Made by a program: the position numbers and the translations under genes. A DNA stretch of 64,000 bases from Tetramitus jugosus (lineage: Eukaryota; Heterolobosea; Eutetramitea; Acrasida; Vahlkampfiidae): positions 310,001 through 374,000 of the forward strand of contig OW569348.1 of the NCBI GenBank assembly GCA_937625935.1, written 5' to 3'. The notes beneath the pieces are model-generated. The model was not told the origin of the DNA. It searched no databases and was given only the letters and a program-made list of their open reading frames with translations. Positions 46,901 to 54,225 of the stretch are shown here, one piece after another (the stretch's first letter is position 1; every line of letters starts with the position of its first letter).

Positions 46901-48154
46901 CAATTGATCTCTTCGGATGCCATAGCATGCCTCTGCAGACAATTCTTTGATGAAATGAGCATTAATCTTATTGATGGCACTATTGGTAATGTTAGACATT
47001 TGGAATCGATTAATTTTGGAGATGGCTTCATCATTCCAATTGGAAATACATGCACCAGAGAATCCACTGAACGTGTAGGGGTTCAATTGATTGATACACT
47101 TGTCATGAATAGAGGAACAGACGAGGTAGGACAATCGACTCACTTGGTCTGGTTTCAATCCCGAACATGAATCAGAAGTCTGTCCGAACTGGGCCACTTG
47201 TTCCTTGCTCCAAACAGAGAAGAGAGCTGAAGGAATTCTTGACATTTGAATTCCTTTGAGGGCAGCTACAGTTGGAGGCTGTAGAATGGAGAGACAAGTC
47301 TGAGGGATCTTGTTGAAAGCATCAGGAATGATCTTGGACACACAATCAGTGGAGATCCCTGCACAGGCTTGATGACCAAACAATTGAGAAAACTGTGCGG
47401 GAGATATACCTGCACATTGGTTGTTCCACAGACTCATCTTGTCCTTTGTCACATAGGATAGAGTACTTGGAGTCAGATAAACCACTTGATTGAGAGTAAT
47501 GGCACGGAATGAGTTGTCTGAGAGAATACTGAGACATGAACCAGATAACTCGGCCATGTTCTCTGGAGGAATCACAGAGAGGCACTCTGGTTGAATCACC
47601 GAACATAATTGCTCGGTGGCAGAGTTAGAAATGATTGATAATTGTGCTGCCGTAATGCCGAAACACGTTCCAGACTTGAGTGACTTCATCTGATCAGCTG
47701 TGATACCTGCTACCGCTTCGGTAGACAACTTTGAAAATTGAAGAGCACTAGTGGAAGAAAACACTTCGGTCTTCAAGTCTGTGATACATGATCTTTGAAA
47801 TCCCTGAAAGGTATCAGATGGAATATTCTGATAGCATGCCAACTTAAATCCAGAGCATGGAGATCCACCAGTCACTGAACTTGTTGGAAACATGGATAGT
47901 TGTTCCTTTCGAAATCCACTGCAAGCATAGGAAGGAATGGCTGCTAGATTTTCCGAGGTGACAGTTTTGAAAACCTTGGGATCCAGAGCAGATAACTGAG
48001 CAGCACTCAGATGAGCCCAATCGATTCCACCGGTAGTTGTGAGAGGTGCAGGAAGGATATGTACAGGGTCGGTCTGAGCAGCACCGACAGATAATTTACA
48101 ATAGAAGAAAATGGTGGCGAACACCACAAAGATGACCACAAATCGATAGTTCAT
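43922..48154 (-). CDS. Giant secreted, GPI-anchored-type protein with 13 four-cysteine repeats
   Basis: The intronless frame encodes 1410 residues: signal peptide (about 1-26, hydrophobic YRFVVIFVVFATIFFY), 13 consecutive repeats of about 80-86 residues from residue 77 to about 1143, a further cysteine-poor stretch of related repeats (about 1145-1350), a Pro/Thr/Ser stalk (PTPTPTPTPTPIPTPTP..., about 1350-1390) and a hydrophobic C-terminal tail (LAILIAFSSFAFAL) without a cytoplasmic part. Signal peptide, stalk and tail fit a GPI-anchored surface protein. Each repeat has four Cys: C-x-G-F/I/L..., then C-x-G-x(3-5)-C, then C about 16 residues later, then a Cys-free half with QL..L and A..GL...Q...L patterns. 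The roughly 20-residue sub-periodicity suggests a solenoid, LRR-like or beta-helical. I know no named family that matches. It sits 21 bp from tRNA-Gln. Confidence 0.9.
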   Translation of the reverse strand: MNYRFVVIFVVFATIFFYCKLSVGAAQTDPVHILPAPLTTTGGIDWAHLSAAQLSALDPKVFKTVTSENLAAIPSYACSGFRKEQLSMFPTSSVTGGSPCSGFKLACYQNIPSDTFQGFQRSCITDLKTEVFSSTSALQFSKLSTEAVAGITADQMKSLKSGTCFGITAAQLSIISNSATEQLCSVIQPECLSVIPPENMAELSGSCLSILSDNSFRAITLNQVVYLTPSTLSYVTKDKMSLWNNQCAGISPAQFSQLFGHQACAGISTDCVSKIIPDAFNKIPQTCLSILQPPTVAALKGIQMSRIPSALFSVWSKEQVAQFGQTSDSCSGLKPDQVSRLSYLVCSSIHDKCINQLNPYTFSGFSGACISNWNDEAISKINRFQMSNITNSAINKINAHFIKELSAEACYGIRRDQLLNLAPTSCSGMTSACIGHIRLESFSGITPACIVQLPSEAFSGITADQFSTLIPIAVASLGADDLHALKPETCVGFTKDQISALADGVCEGLSAKCVDNIPAVSFYGFHSRCIDDLPSSSIEVLDRYQLNNIPERAFRAIDAEQLSKLSHETCMGLRPEHITSLENSDKKKTCSGFIGDCLKYVPAASFSGFTDHCLANLPSLSDVSSTQLGLISPPAMVGATDKLLKTLKSDSCKGLKKGQMVVLSSACSGFTSGCVKNMDPLVFSGVQHVCASRLSPQVFDVITQDQIVQLRDDAVPGLYKDQMKHLNPVACRGFSAHKIELLSSSTDQSACSGISSKCLANFDMFSIKGLKAECVSSLPEDAFKDIDYILLAHIVPDAMRGLSAPMLKNLNDDSCAGWTGDQLLHISNPDACSGFKNECINKISPASFIGLNSACVSKLDDKAFSKISAQQLHNLGEGAHGLTKDLIKNLNVKACYGFTSRALSMIQGTTDKPGCAGFQKDCLSSILPLAFSGFRGDCIAKMDKDALSKIDAFQLQYLSGEAVSGFDQQTMKNLNPLTCSGFSASHISYLNNMPDKLTCKGLTKECMSNMKTTSFAGFNAGCTSLFDPKVLEVVNSVQLAQFSPVAIKGLTDKMIEQIPAETCSGFTRNQLSSFNSDTNACKGLSADCIKYIADKEVSGFKGGCFSDMHDKSIEGLRLEHFKFLTSDAIGGFRPGHFERLSTKWKLGFIDQMRFDQLELVPYTTILSFKMLKPKAVRQLASSEISRLTWLQLTVCSTDSVKKYLNRNTMMKMEKTTYQGLTHDQVKVLPDDVFVGSLSPQLGHLLPDAIEGLRPKQIPFLPPVAFDKNEFGEGLGFFFTSFSEECVASLTNAQLMHALTPPTYLTLMACKQYFALTEAQMDYLGHKTQGKAVLRYLHDTCGDKPHPTPTPTPTPTPIPTPTPPVPSPTPTPTPVPSPTPQPRPSPSPASRAFGWTKLAILIAFSSFAFAL
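44720..47926 (-). repeat. 13 tandem coding repeats of about 245 bp
   Basis: This is the DNA encoding the 13 four-cysteine repeats of the preceding protein. Repeat starts in the protein: ACSGFRKE, TCFGITAA, QCAGISPA, SCSGLKPD, ACYGIRRD, TCVGFTKD, TCMGLRPE, SCKGLKKG, ACRGFSAH, SCAGWTGD, ACYGFTSR, TCSGFSAS, TCSGFTRN. Copies have diverged strongly, so the array is old, not a recent expansion. Confidence 0.85.
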
Positions 48155-48425
48155 GGTTCTGTCCTTACGCTTGAGTTGTTACCTTGCTTGTGTGGAATAG
48201 TTAGCTGAGTCTTTTGGTACTCTTCTTTTAGCGACTTTTTATACGAGTACACTTTGTATCATTCTGATCTCTCTGGAAAGTAATCTAATATTGTTGGGTC
48301 AACCAACAACAATAATAAATGAGTTTACAACCAGTTCGATGCCAATTCTCCGCTATCCGAAGGATAATTAAAACACCGCAACCGCCCTGTTGACAAAAAG
48401 GAACAGCACCAGATGAAACGAAAAA

Positions 48426-50117
48426 ATGCCCGCAACGAACAACACCAAACGGCAGCATCCGTTCGTGAGCAAAGCTTGTGAAGCTTGCAAGATTGCTCAC
48501 ACGAAATGCGATGAAGAGAAACCATGTTCTCGCTGTTCTCGTCTCTCCATAGAGTGTGTTCCTGCCACCAAGACACGAAAAGACTATCGCAAGAACGTTT
48601 CTGGTCGCAAAGTCATCAACCATCCATCTGGCTCATCATCTGCGAGTCATCATCACCATCCTCACACTCATCACAATCATTCATTGTTCGTTCACGAGTT
48701 TAAAGTTGAACAACTACAATCAAGCAATGATAATGACCATAGTGTCATTGATCGTCACGAACAGGTCATGGAGCAGGACAACAAGTCAATGATATCATCC
48801 AAAAATAGAAAAGTGTCGGCTGACACTCATCGATTTCACTATTATCAACCAGATAGCCAGAGATTACAGAAACGAAGCAAGATTGATCACCATGGTGGAA
48901 CGAACGTTGCTTCTTCCATGTCATCATCCTCATCATCACCATTCTTTCATCAGGCAACAACAACAACAACAACAACAAGTATAGATACGAATGGTGATGA
49001 TCACGATGATAACAACAGTAATAGCAGTAGCAGCAGTAGCAGTAACAGTGGTAGTAGTGATGTAATGATGACGTCTCCCACAACAGCAACGACAACAATA
49101 ACAGCAGGAATAACAACAGCAACTAACATGAGGAACATGGCATCGCAACAACTAGGTTACTCCCAAACTGCTGCAAACAATACTCTCCATCAACCGAGGA
49201 GGATATCAATAGGTAGTGATGATGGGCCATTATTGCTCGAGGAAGGATTAAGGCTCGATCTAGAGGATTTGAATCGATCATTGTCTTCATCTTCATCATC
49301 CTCATCCTCATCTCCATCAACTTTTGATTTTACTTTGACGTCACAAGACACCACCAACTACAGTGATATGATGTCAATGATTTTGAGCATGAATGATCCA
49401 ATTATGAGATATGAAGCTGTTCATAAGATTTTGAATGAAAATGTGGCGTTGAAGAAGGAGATTGCATCAATGAAAATGGTGAATGAAGCACTGCAAACAG
49501 AGTTACACTTTTACAAGTCACAACAATTGTCCATTCAAACGATTGATGATGTGTCCAATGTGATACGGCGATGCATGACTGGATTCTATAATGGAATCGG
49601 TGTGATATTGACAGCTCAGAATGGACAAATTGTTGGCATGAACTCGTATCTGCGATGGAAGTTGGGTTATGAACAATTAACATTTAGACAAGGACTATTG
49701 CAACAACAACAACAACAACAACAACAGATAGGACCCTCTGCCAGTTGGCAGGTTTCCGCTAATGACATCATTTTGAAAAGTTGGAGAAATTTATTGCGCG
49801 TTGATTCAGCTTATGCATCACGGATGGCCTACGTGGGGTGTGCCACCTCTCAAAATTCAATATTTAGAGTCCATAATCCAGTATTCCTTCGCAAATTTTG
49901 TATTGTGAACGAGAATGCACGATTAAGGCCACTGACAGACTTGAGGTATGACATTGATGGATCTATGGCACAGGATCAACAGTTTCATTTGCAAACTACA
50001 AATGATTTAGAGACTGCGAAATACCTAGAGTCCCATATGGTGTATAGCAACGGAAAACCATTGATGGTTGTCACATTTGTTTTCTTTGAAGAAAAGTCGG
50101 ATGCATGCAAGAGTTAA
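48426..50117 (+). CDS. Zn(II)2Cys6 binuclear-cluster transcription factor
   Basis: This is a 563-residue protein. Residues 18-44 are a perfect Zn2Cys6 cluster, spaced C18-x2-C21-x6-C28-x5-C34-x2-C37-x6-C44 with the KPCSRC core, followed by a basic linker (TKTRKDYRKNVSGRK). This DNA-binding domain is typical of fungi and is also known in some amoebae. The middle (50-300) is low complexity: Ser, Asn, Thr and His runs. Residues 330-375 may form a short coiled coil (NENVALKKEIASMKMVNEALQTEL), a possible dimerisation helix. After it, SIQTIDDVSNVIRRCMTGFYNGIGVILTAQNGQ resembles a PAS-like sensor half. It is a candidate ligand- or nutrient-responsive regulator; targets unknown. Confidence 0.88.
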   Translation: MPATNNTKRQHPFVSKACEACKIAHTKCDEEKPCSRCSRLSIECVPATKTRKDYRKNVSGRKVINHPSGSSSASHHHHPHTHHNHSLFVHEFKVEQLQSSNDNDHSVIDRHEQVMEQDNKSMISSKNRKVSADTHRFHYYQPDSQRLQKRSKIDHHGGTNVASSMSSSSSSPFFHQATTTTTTTSIDTNGDDHDDNNSNSSSSSSSNSGSSDVMMTSPTTATTTITAGITTATNMRNMASQQLGYSQTAANNTLHQPRRISIGSDDGPLLLEEGLRLDLEDLNRSLSSSSSSSSSSPSTFDFTLTSQDTTNYSDMMSMILSMNDPIMRYEAVHKILNENVALKKEIASMKMVNEALQTELHFYKSQQLSIQTIDDVSNVIRRCMTGFYNGIGVILTAQNGQIVGMNSYLRWKLGYEQLTFRQGLLQQQQQQQQQIGPSASWQVSANDIILKSWRNLLRVDSAYASRMAYVGCATSQNSIFRVHNPVFLRKFCIVNENARLRPLTDLRYDIDGSMAQDQQFHLQTTNDLETAKYLESHMVYSNGKPLMVVTFVFFEEKSDACKS

Positions 50118-50655
50118 AGCAAGTGACTCTGAATGCCGTGCATTCTTGCCTACTTAAGAATATCAATAATTCCATGTCTGGATTAATGGCATCAAGACGT
50201 CTCGATACGTTCTTTATTCGAATGTGATATCACAGTTAAATTGATCAAGAAATTCTATGCCTCAAACACTGGAGTGCACCTTACCACTATCGGGTAACAT
50301 CGAGATACAAGGTGTTTACAAGCTTCCCCATAAGTAACATGTTAGTCCTGTTCAGGTTGAAACTCTCAACTTGGCAATATTGCGAGCAATGATGTTTGTA
50401 TTCTTGGACAAATGATGGACTTTGTTTGTAATCTTCCCATGATCCCTGTCGTTGTATTAATTTCGGAATTCCCTCTCCATTCCCCCAAAATACACCAACC
50501 GCTCTTTCACAGGGATCAGTTCGCTCATAATCAATCCGATACAGGTATTATCATCATGATCGGTTCCATCAAGTAAAAAACAACCAAATCGTCCATCAAT
50601 AACCGAGTACAAGTTAACTCCAAAGTCTATACAATAATCACCAACTAAAACAAGG
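50118..50655. other. 538-bp region without a supported gene
   Basis: Between the Zn2Cys6 gene and the PYG-rich gene there are no sizeable open frames on either strand and no RNA gene that I can fold with confidence. The final 100 bases are presumably promoter and leader of the PYG-rich gene. Confidence 0.5.
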
Positions 50656-50982
50656 ATGAATCCATACGGCTATCCACAGCAAGGCTATCCACAACAAGGC
50701 TATCCACCAAGGTACGGTTACCCAGCTCAACAACCAATGATGCCAGGTCAACAAGTGCCCTATGGTTATGCACCTCAAATGCCAACCAACTACATTCCTC
50801 CTACTGCTGGAGGTATGATGCCCACACAGTATGTGGGTCAACCCGTTTACGGATATGGCGCACAACCATATGCCAGAGGATATGGTCAAGGCTACTACGG
50901 ACACAAGATGAAGAAGATGAAGGGAATGAAAATGAAGGGATACAAGGGAATGAAGAAGGGTTATGGACGAAGAAAGTGGTAA
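50656..50982 (+). CDS. Small PYG-rich, XYPPX-type protein with basic Lys/Met tail
   Basis: This 108-residue protein is made of GYPQQ repeats at the start (three copies: YPQQGYPQQGYPPRYGYP), a central Pro/Met/Tyr/Gln-rich section and a C terminus of KMKGMKMKGYKGMKKGYGRRKW. The first part is XYPPX-like, a flexible, aggregation-prone or membrane-associated motif; the tail is a repeated KGMK motif of +14 or more charge. There is no signal peptide or folded domain. It may bind nucleic acid or membranes through the tail and phase-separate; this is inference. Codon use is strongly biased, suggesting high expression. Confidence 0.75.
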   Translation: MNPYGYPQQGYPQQGYPPRYGYPAQQPMMPGQQVPYGYAPQMPTNYIPPTAGGMMPTQYVGQPVYGYGAQPYARGYGQGYYGHKMKKMKGMKMKGYKGMKKGYGRRKW

Positions 50983-51173
50983 CCTATCCTAAGCTGTTGT
51001 TCCTCGCTGTACATATAAAATAACGCTTAAATACTAAACTGTAACTCTGTGTAACGCTCTTGTCATTTTTCGCTTCGATCTCGGGGAATTGCACCAAACA
51101 AGTAAGTGGTTGAACAGGGGGGTAACAACATCACGTCCGCTGTTCAATATCCGAACCAACAAACTCAACAAGA

Positions 51174-52406
51174 ATGAGACCTTCAGCACCCAGAGCAAGA
51201 GATCGTTCCATCAACCATACTCACCACCACTACAATAAAACAGACAGTGGATATGACCACGCACAACAACCTGTTGGACAAGTTGCTCAAGTGCAGCACT
51301 TGTCTCCCATCTCGTTGACTCCATCTTGGATCTTTCCAGCGATTATTGTGAGCTTGTCAACGAGTATTATTGCACGTATGTATAGCTTGAAGTCAGGTGA
51401 AAAACTTGTGGTAATTTGGGCACATTTCTAACCAAGAGTCCTTTCATTTTGATGATGATGATTTAGTGTGTTATTACATGTCGTACACCCAGGGACACAC
51501 TCCAGCTTTCCCCTATACTGACATTACTCACACTGCAAGATATCGTATGTATTGTTCCTAGATTTCGAAAGCTTTTTCGTTGTTGTTCTTTTCTGTCTGC
51601 TTTTTCTATATGTCAGAAGCAGTTGCAAGGACACAAGCGTATGCTGCTCAATCACTGTCGGCTGACTCTTGTTGTTTTGTTTGTCAGCTCCCGAGAGATA
51701 CATTTTCAGAATTGGATTGATCATGTTGGGTGTTGTCATGTTTTGGAATTGGCACAGTGTCTTCTATTGGTTAGCTCATGCTCAGTTGACCGTTGCAGTA
51801 GAAAGAAGCAGAAGATCTAGACGACATAACGGTAGTATTGTTCCTCCAAGCACAAGAGTCATTAACATTGTTGCTTACTTGGGGTATTTGGCTTGTTTTG
51901 CGATTGCAGTGTCCAGTGCTTGTATCACATCAAATGAAGATATGCCATGGACCATTCATGTCATTGCTGCTTCATCATTCTTCGTGTTGACATATATTGC
52001 TCAAACAATGGTCACCATCAAGAGTTATCAATTGTATCACGAGATGACTGAAGAGAGCAGAGAGCGATTCATGACGTCCTATTCTCTCAATTGTAAATTG
52101 GCGGTCACTGGATTGGCAACACTGGTTCTTCTGATTGATGCCGCTTCTCAAAGCAAGATTCTGAGCTTCTTGCCCTCATGGACTGGAAATGCCTGTGAAT
52201 GGATTTTGACTCTGTTTGTGTTACTGTATAATACTAGTTTCTGCAATGATTGGTACGGCTCATTGTACACTGGTGTGATGCTTGTGCAGCCTGATGAAGA
52301 AATTGCCTCTGTCGTTCACAAGTACCGCCAGCTTGGAAGTGGTGAAGAGAATTGTGACGATGAAGATGAAATGGCTGTAGTTGGCGGATATTCCATTGAT
52401 GTGTAA
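51174..52406 (+). CDS. Frag1/DRAM/Sfk1-type six-span membrane protein
   Basis: Three exons (51174-51375, 51467-51544, 51688-52406) encode 332 residues; both introns begin GTATGT and end TTAG or TCAG. Splicing restores LCYYMSYTQGH, then ARYPPERYIFRIGLIMLG, which corresponds to the Frag1/DRAM/Sfk1 motif (ISD.G..PPE..iFR.G). About six hydrophobic segments follow the pattern of the family, ending with a polar acidic tail (SGEENCDDEDE). Members include PGAP2 (GPI lipid remodelling), DRAM (autophagy) and yeast Sfk1 (phosphoinositide and lipid asymmetry), so the precise role is open. The first 45 residues are polar and His-rich. Confidence 0.83.
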
Positions 52407-52521
52407 CAACTCTGAGTTTTGTATATCTCTAAAATTAGGCTGTGACTGAAAAACATTGCATTGTTGTGGACAATAAAGATTTGTCTCTCAACCAACGAAC
52501 AACACCTCAAAAATAATCAGA

Positions 52522-52773
52522 ATGGCCTCAACTGACAACGAACCTCATCACCTACAAATTGCCAGACGTGCATTTCAAGAATTTCAACACGGTCTGAACA
52601 CTAATGACTGGAGGGGTATTTTGGATCTGTTTTCTGATGATGTTGAGCTATGGATTCCAAAGGGAAGTCTTCAGGGCCTGCATAAAGGAAGGAACATGGC
52701 AGAGGGATACTTTAACGACGAATACTTGTGTGGCGATGGAACAGTTACCACGATCTCAAACAACAACCAATAA
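52522..52773 (+). CDS. Short NTF2/SnoaL-like domain protein
   Basis: This 83-residue frame has the N-terminal half of a SnoaL-like/NTF2 fold: ARRAFQEFQHGLNTNDWRGILDLFSDDVELWIPKG (helix, then the conserved DW..l..lf.dDv.w motif), then HKGRNMAEGYF. Full domains are about 120-140 residues, so the second half of the sheet is absent. The downstream 190 bp show no convincing continuation or splice donor. Either the gene is truncated or a missed intron leads into a far exon. It lies directly upstream of the ELMO gene on the same strand. Confidence 0.6.
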   Translation: MASTDNEPHHLQIARRAFQEFQHGLNTNDWRGILDLFSDDVELWIPKGSLQGLHKGRNMAEGYFNDEYLCGDGTVTTISNNNQ

Positions 52774-52961
52774 AACTCTCATCATATTGTATTGTGTCGA
52801 CCATCCAAATTTCTCTCCGTAGCGCCATGACTGGATTCCAAATCTCCTATCGCGAGATTCCGCAACTGTTCCAACCACGCGAAGAAAACAGAAAATATTT
52901 GTTGTGCACGATCAAGAAAACAAACAACCAAACAACCAAAAAACAAGCAACGATCATCAAC

Positions 52962-54146
52962 ATGTCATTACCAACAAAAAAATCGGCAAAGAGAAGTGAA
53001 GCCATTATCGAAACATTGGCTCACATGTACACATTCTATCTATTCAAAATCTTCAAATGGTTCCTTCGTATCTTCACTGGTCAATCACAAGTCGAACGCA
53101 TCTGTAGTAGCTCTAGTCATCACACAACAGAAATGACTGAACAGCTACAGCATTGTCTCTCTAGCTCTACTCAACTCAAAACAGTGTTTCTCTCCTCTGA
53201 GTTGTTGTCGGAAGAAGATCGGAGTAAAAAGAGCGGAGATGTTGAAAAAATTCCGCTCATGGTACCTGCTGCATCCAAAAACAAGAACAAGAGCAATACT
53301 CATAGCAATATTACGACAGAGACCTATGTGATCAATCCAAAGCTCTATCACTTGAATCACAATAGTGATCGAAACAGTAGCAACAAGAAGAGTACATTCT
53401 ATGATGCTCACTTGTTTCACATTGTTGTGGATGGCATCTTGCAAGCAAAGAAACCATCTCTTGCCAAACAAATTCTTGAGAAAACTGCCACTACTTCTGG
53501 TGATGATCATCAGTTGGCAATGAATGACAAGTCTGTTCCTACGTGGGTACACAACCTATTTCAATGCGTTCAACAATTGATGCATGTCAATCAATCTGTT
53601 CAATTCTTGACTCAATTGAAAGACACGAGTGTGGTCAATACGGACACTCAACATGAAAAGTGGTTGGATCAGTTGTGGACAAAAGCGTTCCCGCAGTGGA
53701 AGCGAACAAAGCGAGTGACGACCGAGTGGCAAATGTTGGGTTTCCAGGGCACGGATCCATTGACTGACTTTAGAGGAATGGGTACGTTGGGACTACTCAA
53801 TCTTCACTATTTTTTGAGTGAGCATACGGATAGGGCGAGAACAGTGTTGGCAGAGAGTCGATCGGCTGCGTTGCAAAACGAGTTGGACGAGGATGATCGG
53901 TGGTACGGATTTGCCATCTCTGGTATCAATTTCACATCGGATTTGTACCATCAGGCACTGGAGAGGCACACAGTGTTCTCTCGACGATTCTATTCGTGTC
54001 GTTCGAACGAGGACACGATGCGCGTGTTTAATGAGCTCTACGTCAAGTTCTTCCTCATGTTCCACGAGTATTTCAAGAGTGAAGGTGCATCTGTCATGCA
54101 ATTCAACGAGAAGAAGAAGGAGATGGTTCAAATGTTTTTCTCATAA
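52962..54146 (+). CDS. ELMO-domain protein (ELMOD/CED-12-like)
   Basis: The 394-residue protein has an ELMO domain in the C-terminal half: WLDQLWTKAFPQ, then EWQMLGFQGTDPLTDFRGMGTLGLLNLHYF, quoted by its core TDFRGMGTLGLLNL. The Arg in DFRGMG is the conserved residue required for the Arf/Arl GAP activity of ELMOD proteins. In ELMO proteins this domain works with DOCK factors in phagocytosis and actin control, which fits an amoeba. The N-terminal 130 residues hold a hydrophobic, basic stretch (MYTFYLFKIFKWFLRIF) and Ser/Asn-rich filler. The start is ATG 52962; another in-frame ATG at 52827 would add 45 residues. Confidence 0.88.
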   Translation: MSLPTKKSAKRSEAIIETLAHMYTFYLFKIFKWFLRIFTGQSQVERICSSSSHHTTEMTEQLQHCLSSSTQLKTVFLSSELLSEEDRSKKSGDVEKIPLMVPAASKNKNKSNTHSNITTETYVINPKLYHLNHNSDRNSSNKKSTFYDAHLFHIVVDGILQAKKPSLAKQILEKTATTSGDDHQLAMNDKSVPTWVHNLFQCVQQLMHVNQSVQFLTQLKDTSVVNTDTQHEKWLDQLWTKAFPQWKRTKRVTTEWQMLGFQGTDPLTDFRGMGTLGLLNLHYFLSEHTDRARTVLAESRSAALQNELDEDDRWYGFAISGINFTSDLYHQALERHTVFSRRFYSCRSNEDTMRVFNELYVKFFLMFHEYFKSEGASVMQFNEKKKEMVQMFFS

Positions 54147-54225
54147 AACTGGTTCAAATTGATCGAAGTTTTAGTTTGTTGTATTCGAAATTTATAAGTA
54201 CATGGTATAGTATGGTTGTTACTAA

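Noticed and set aside
52728-52961. Long N-terminal extension of the ELMO protein
   Set aside because: The first codon is GTG and the residues are Asn/Gln/Lys-rich leader-like sequence overlapping the NTF2-like frame; ATG 52962 is followed by ordinary protein sequence.
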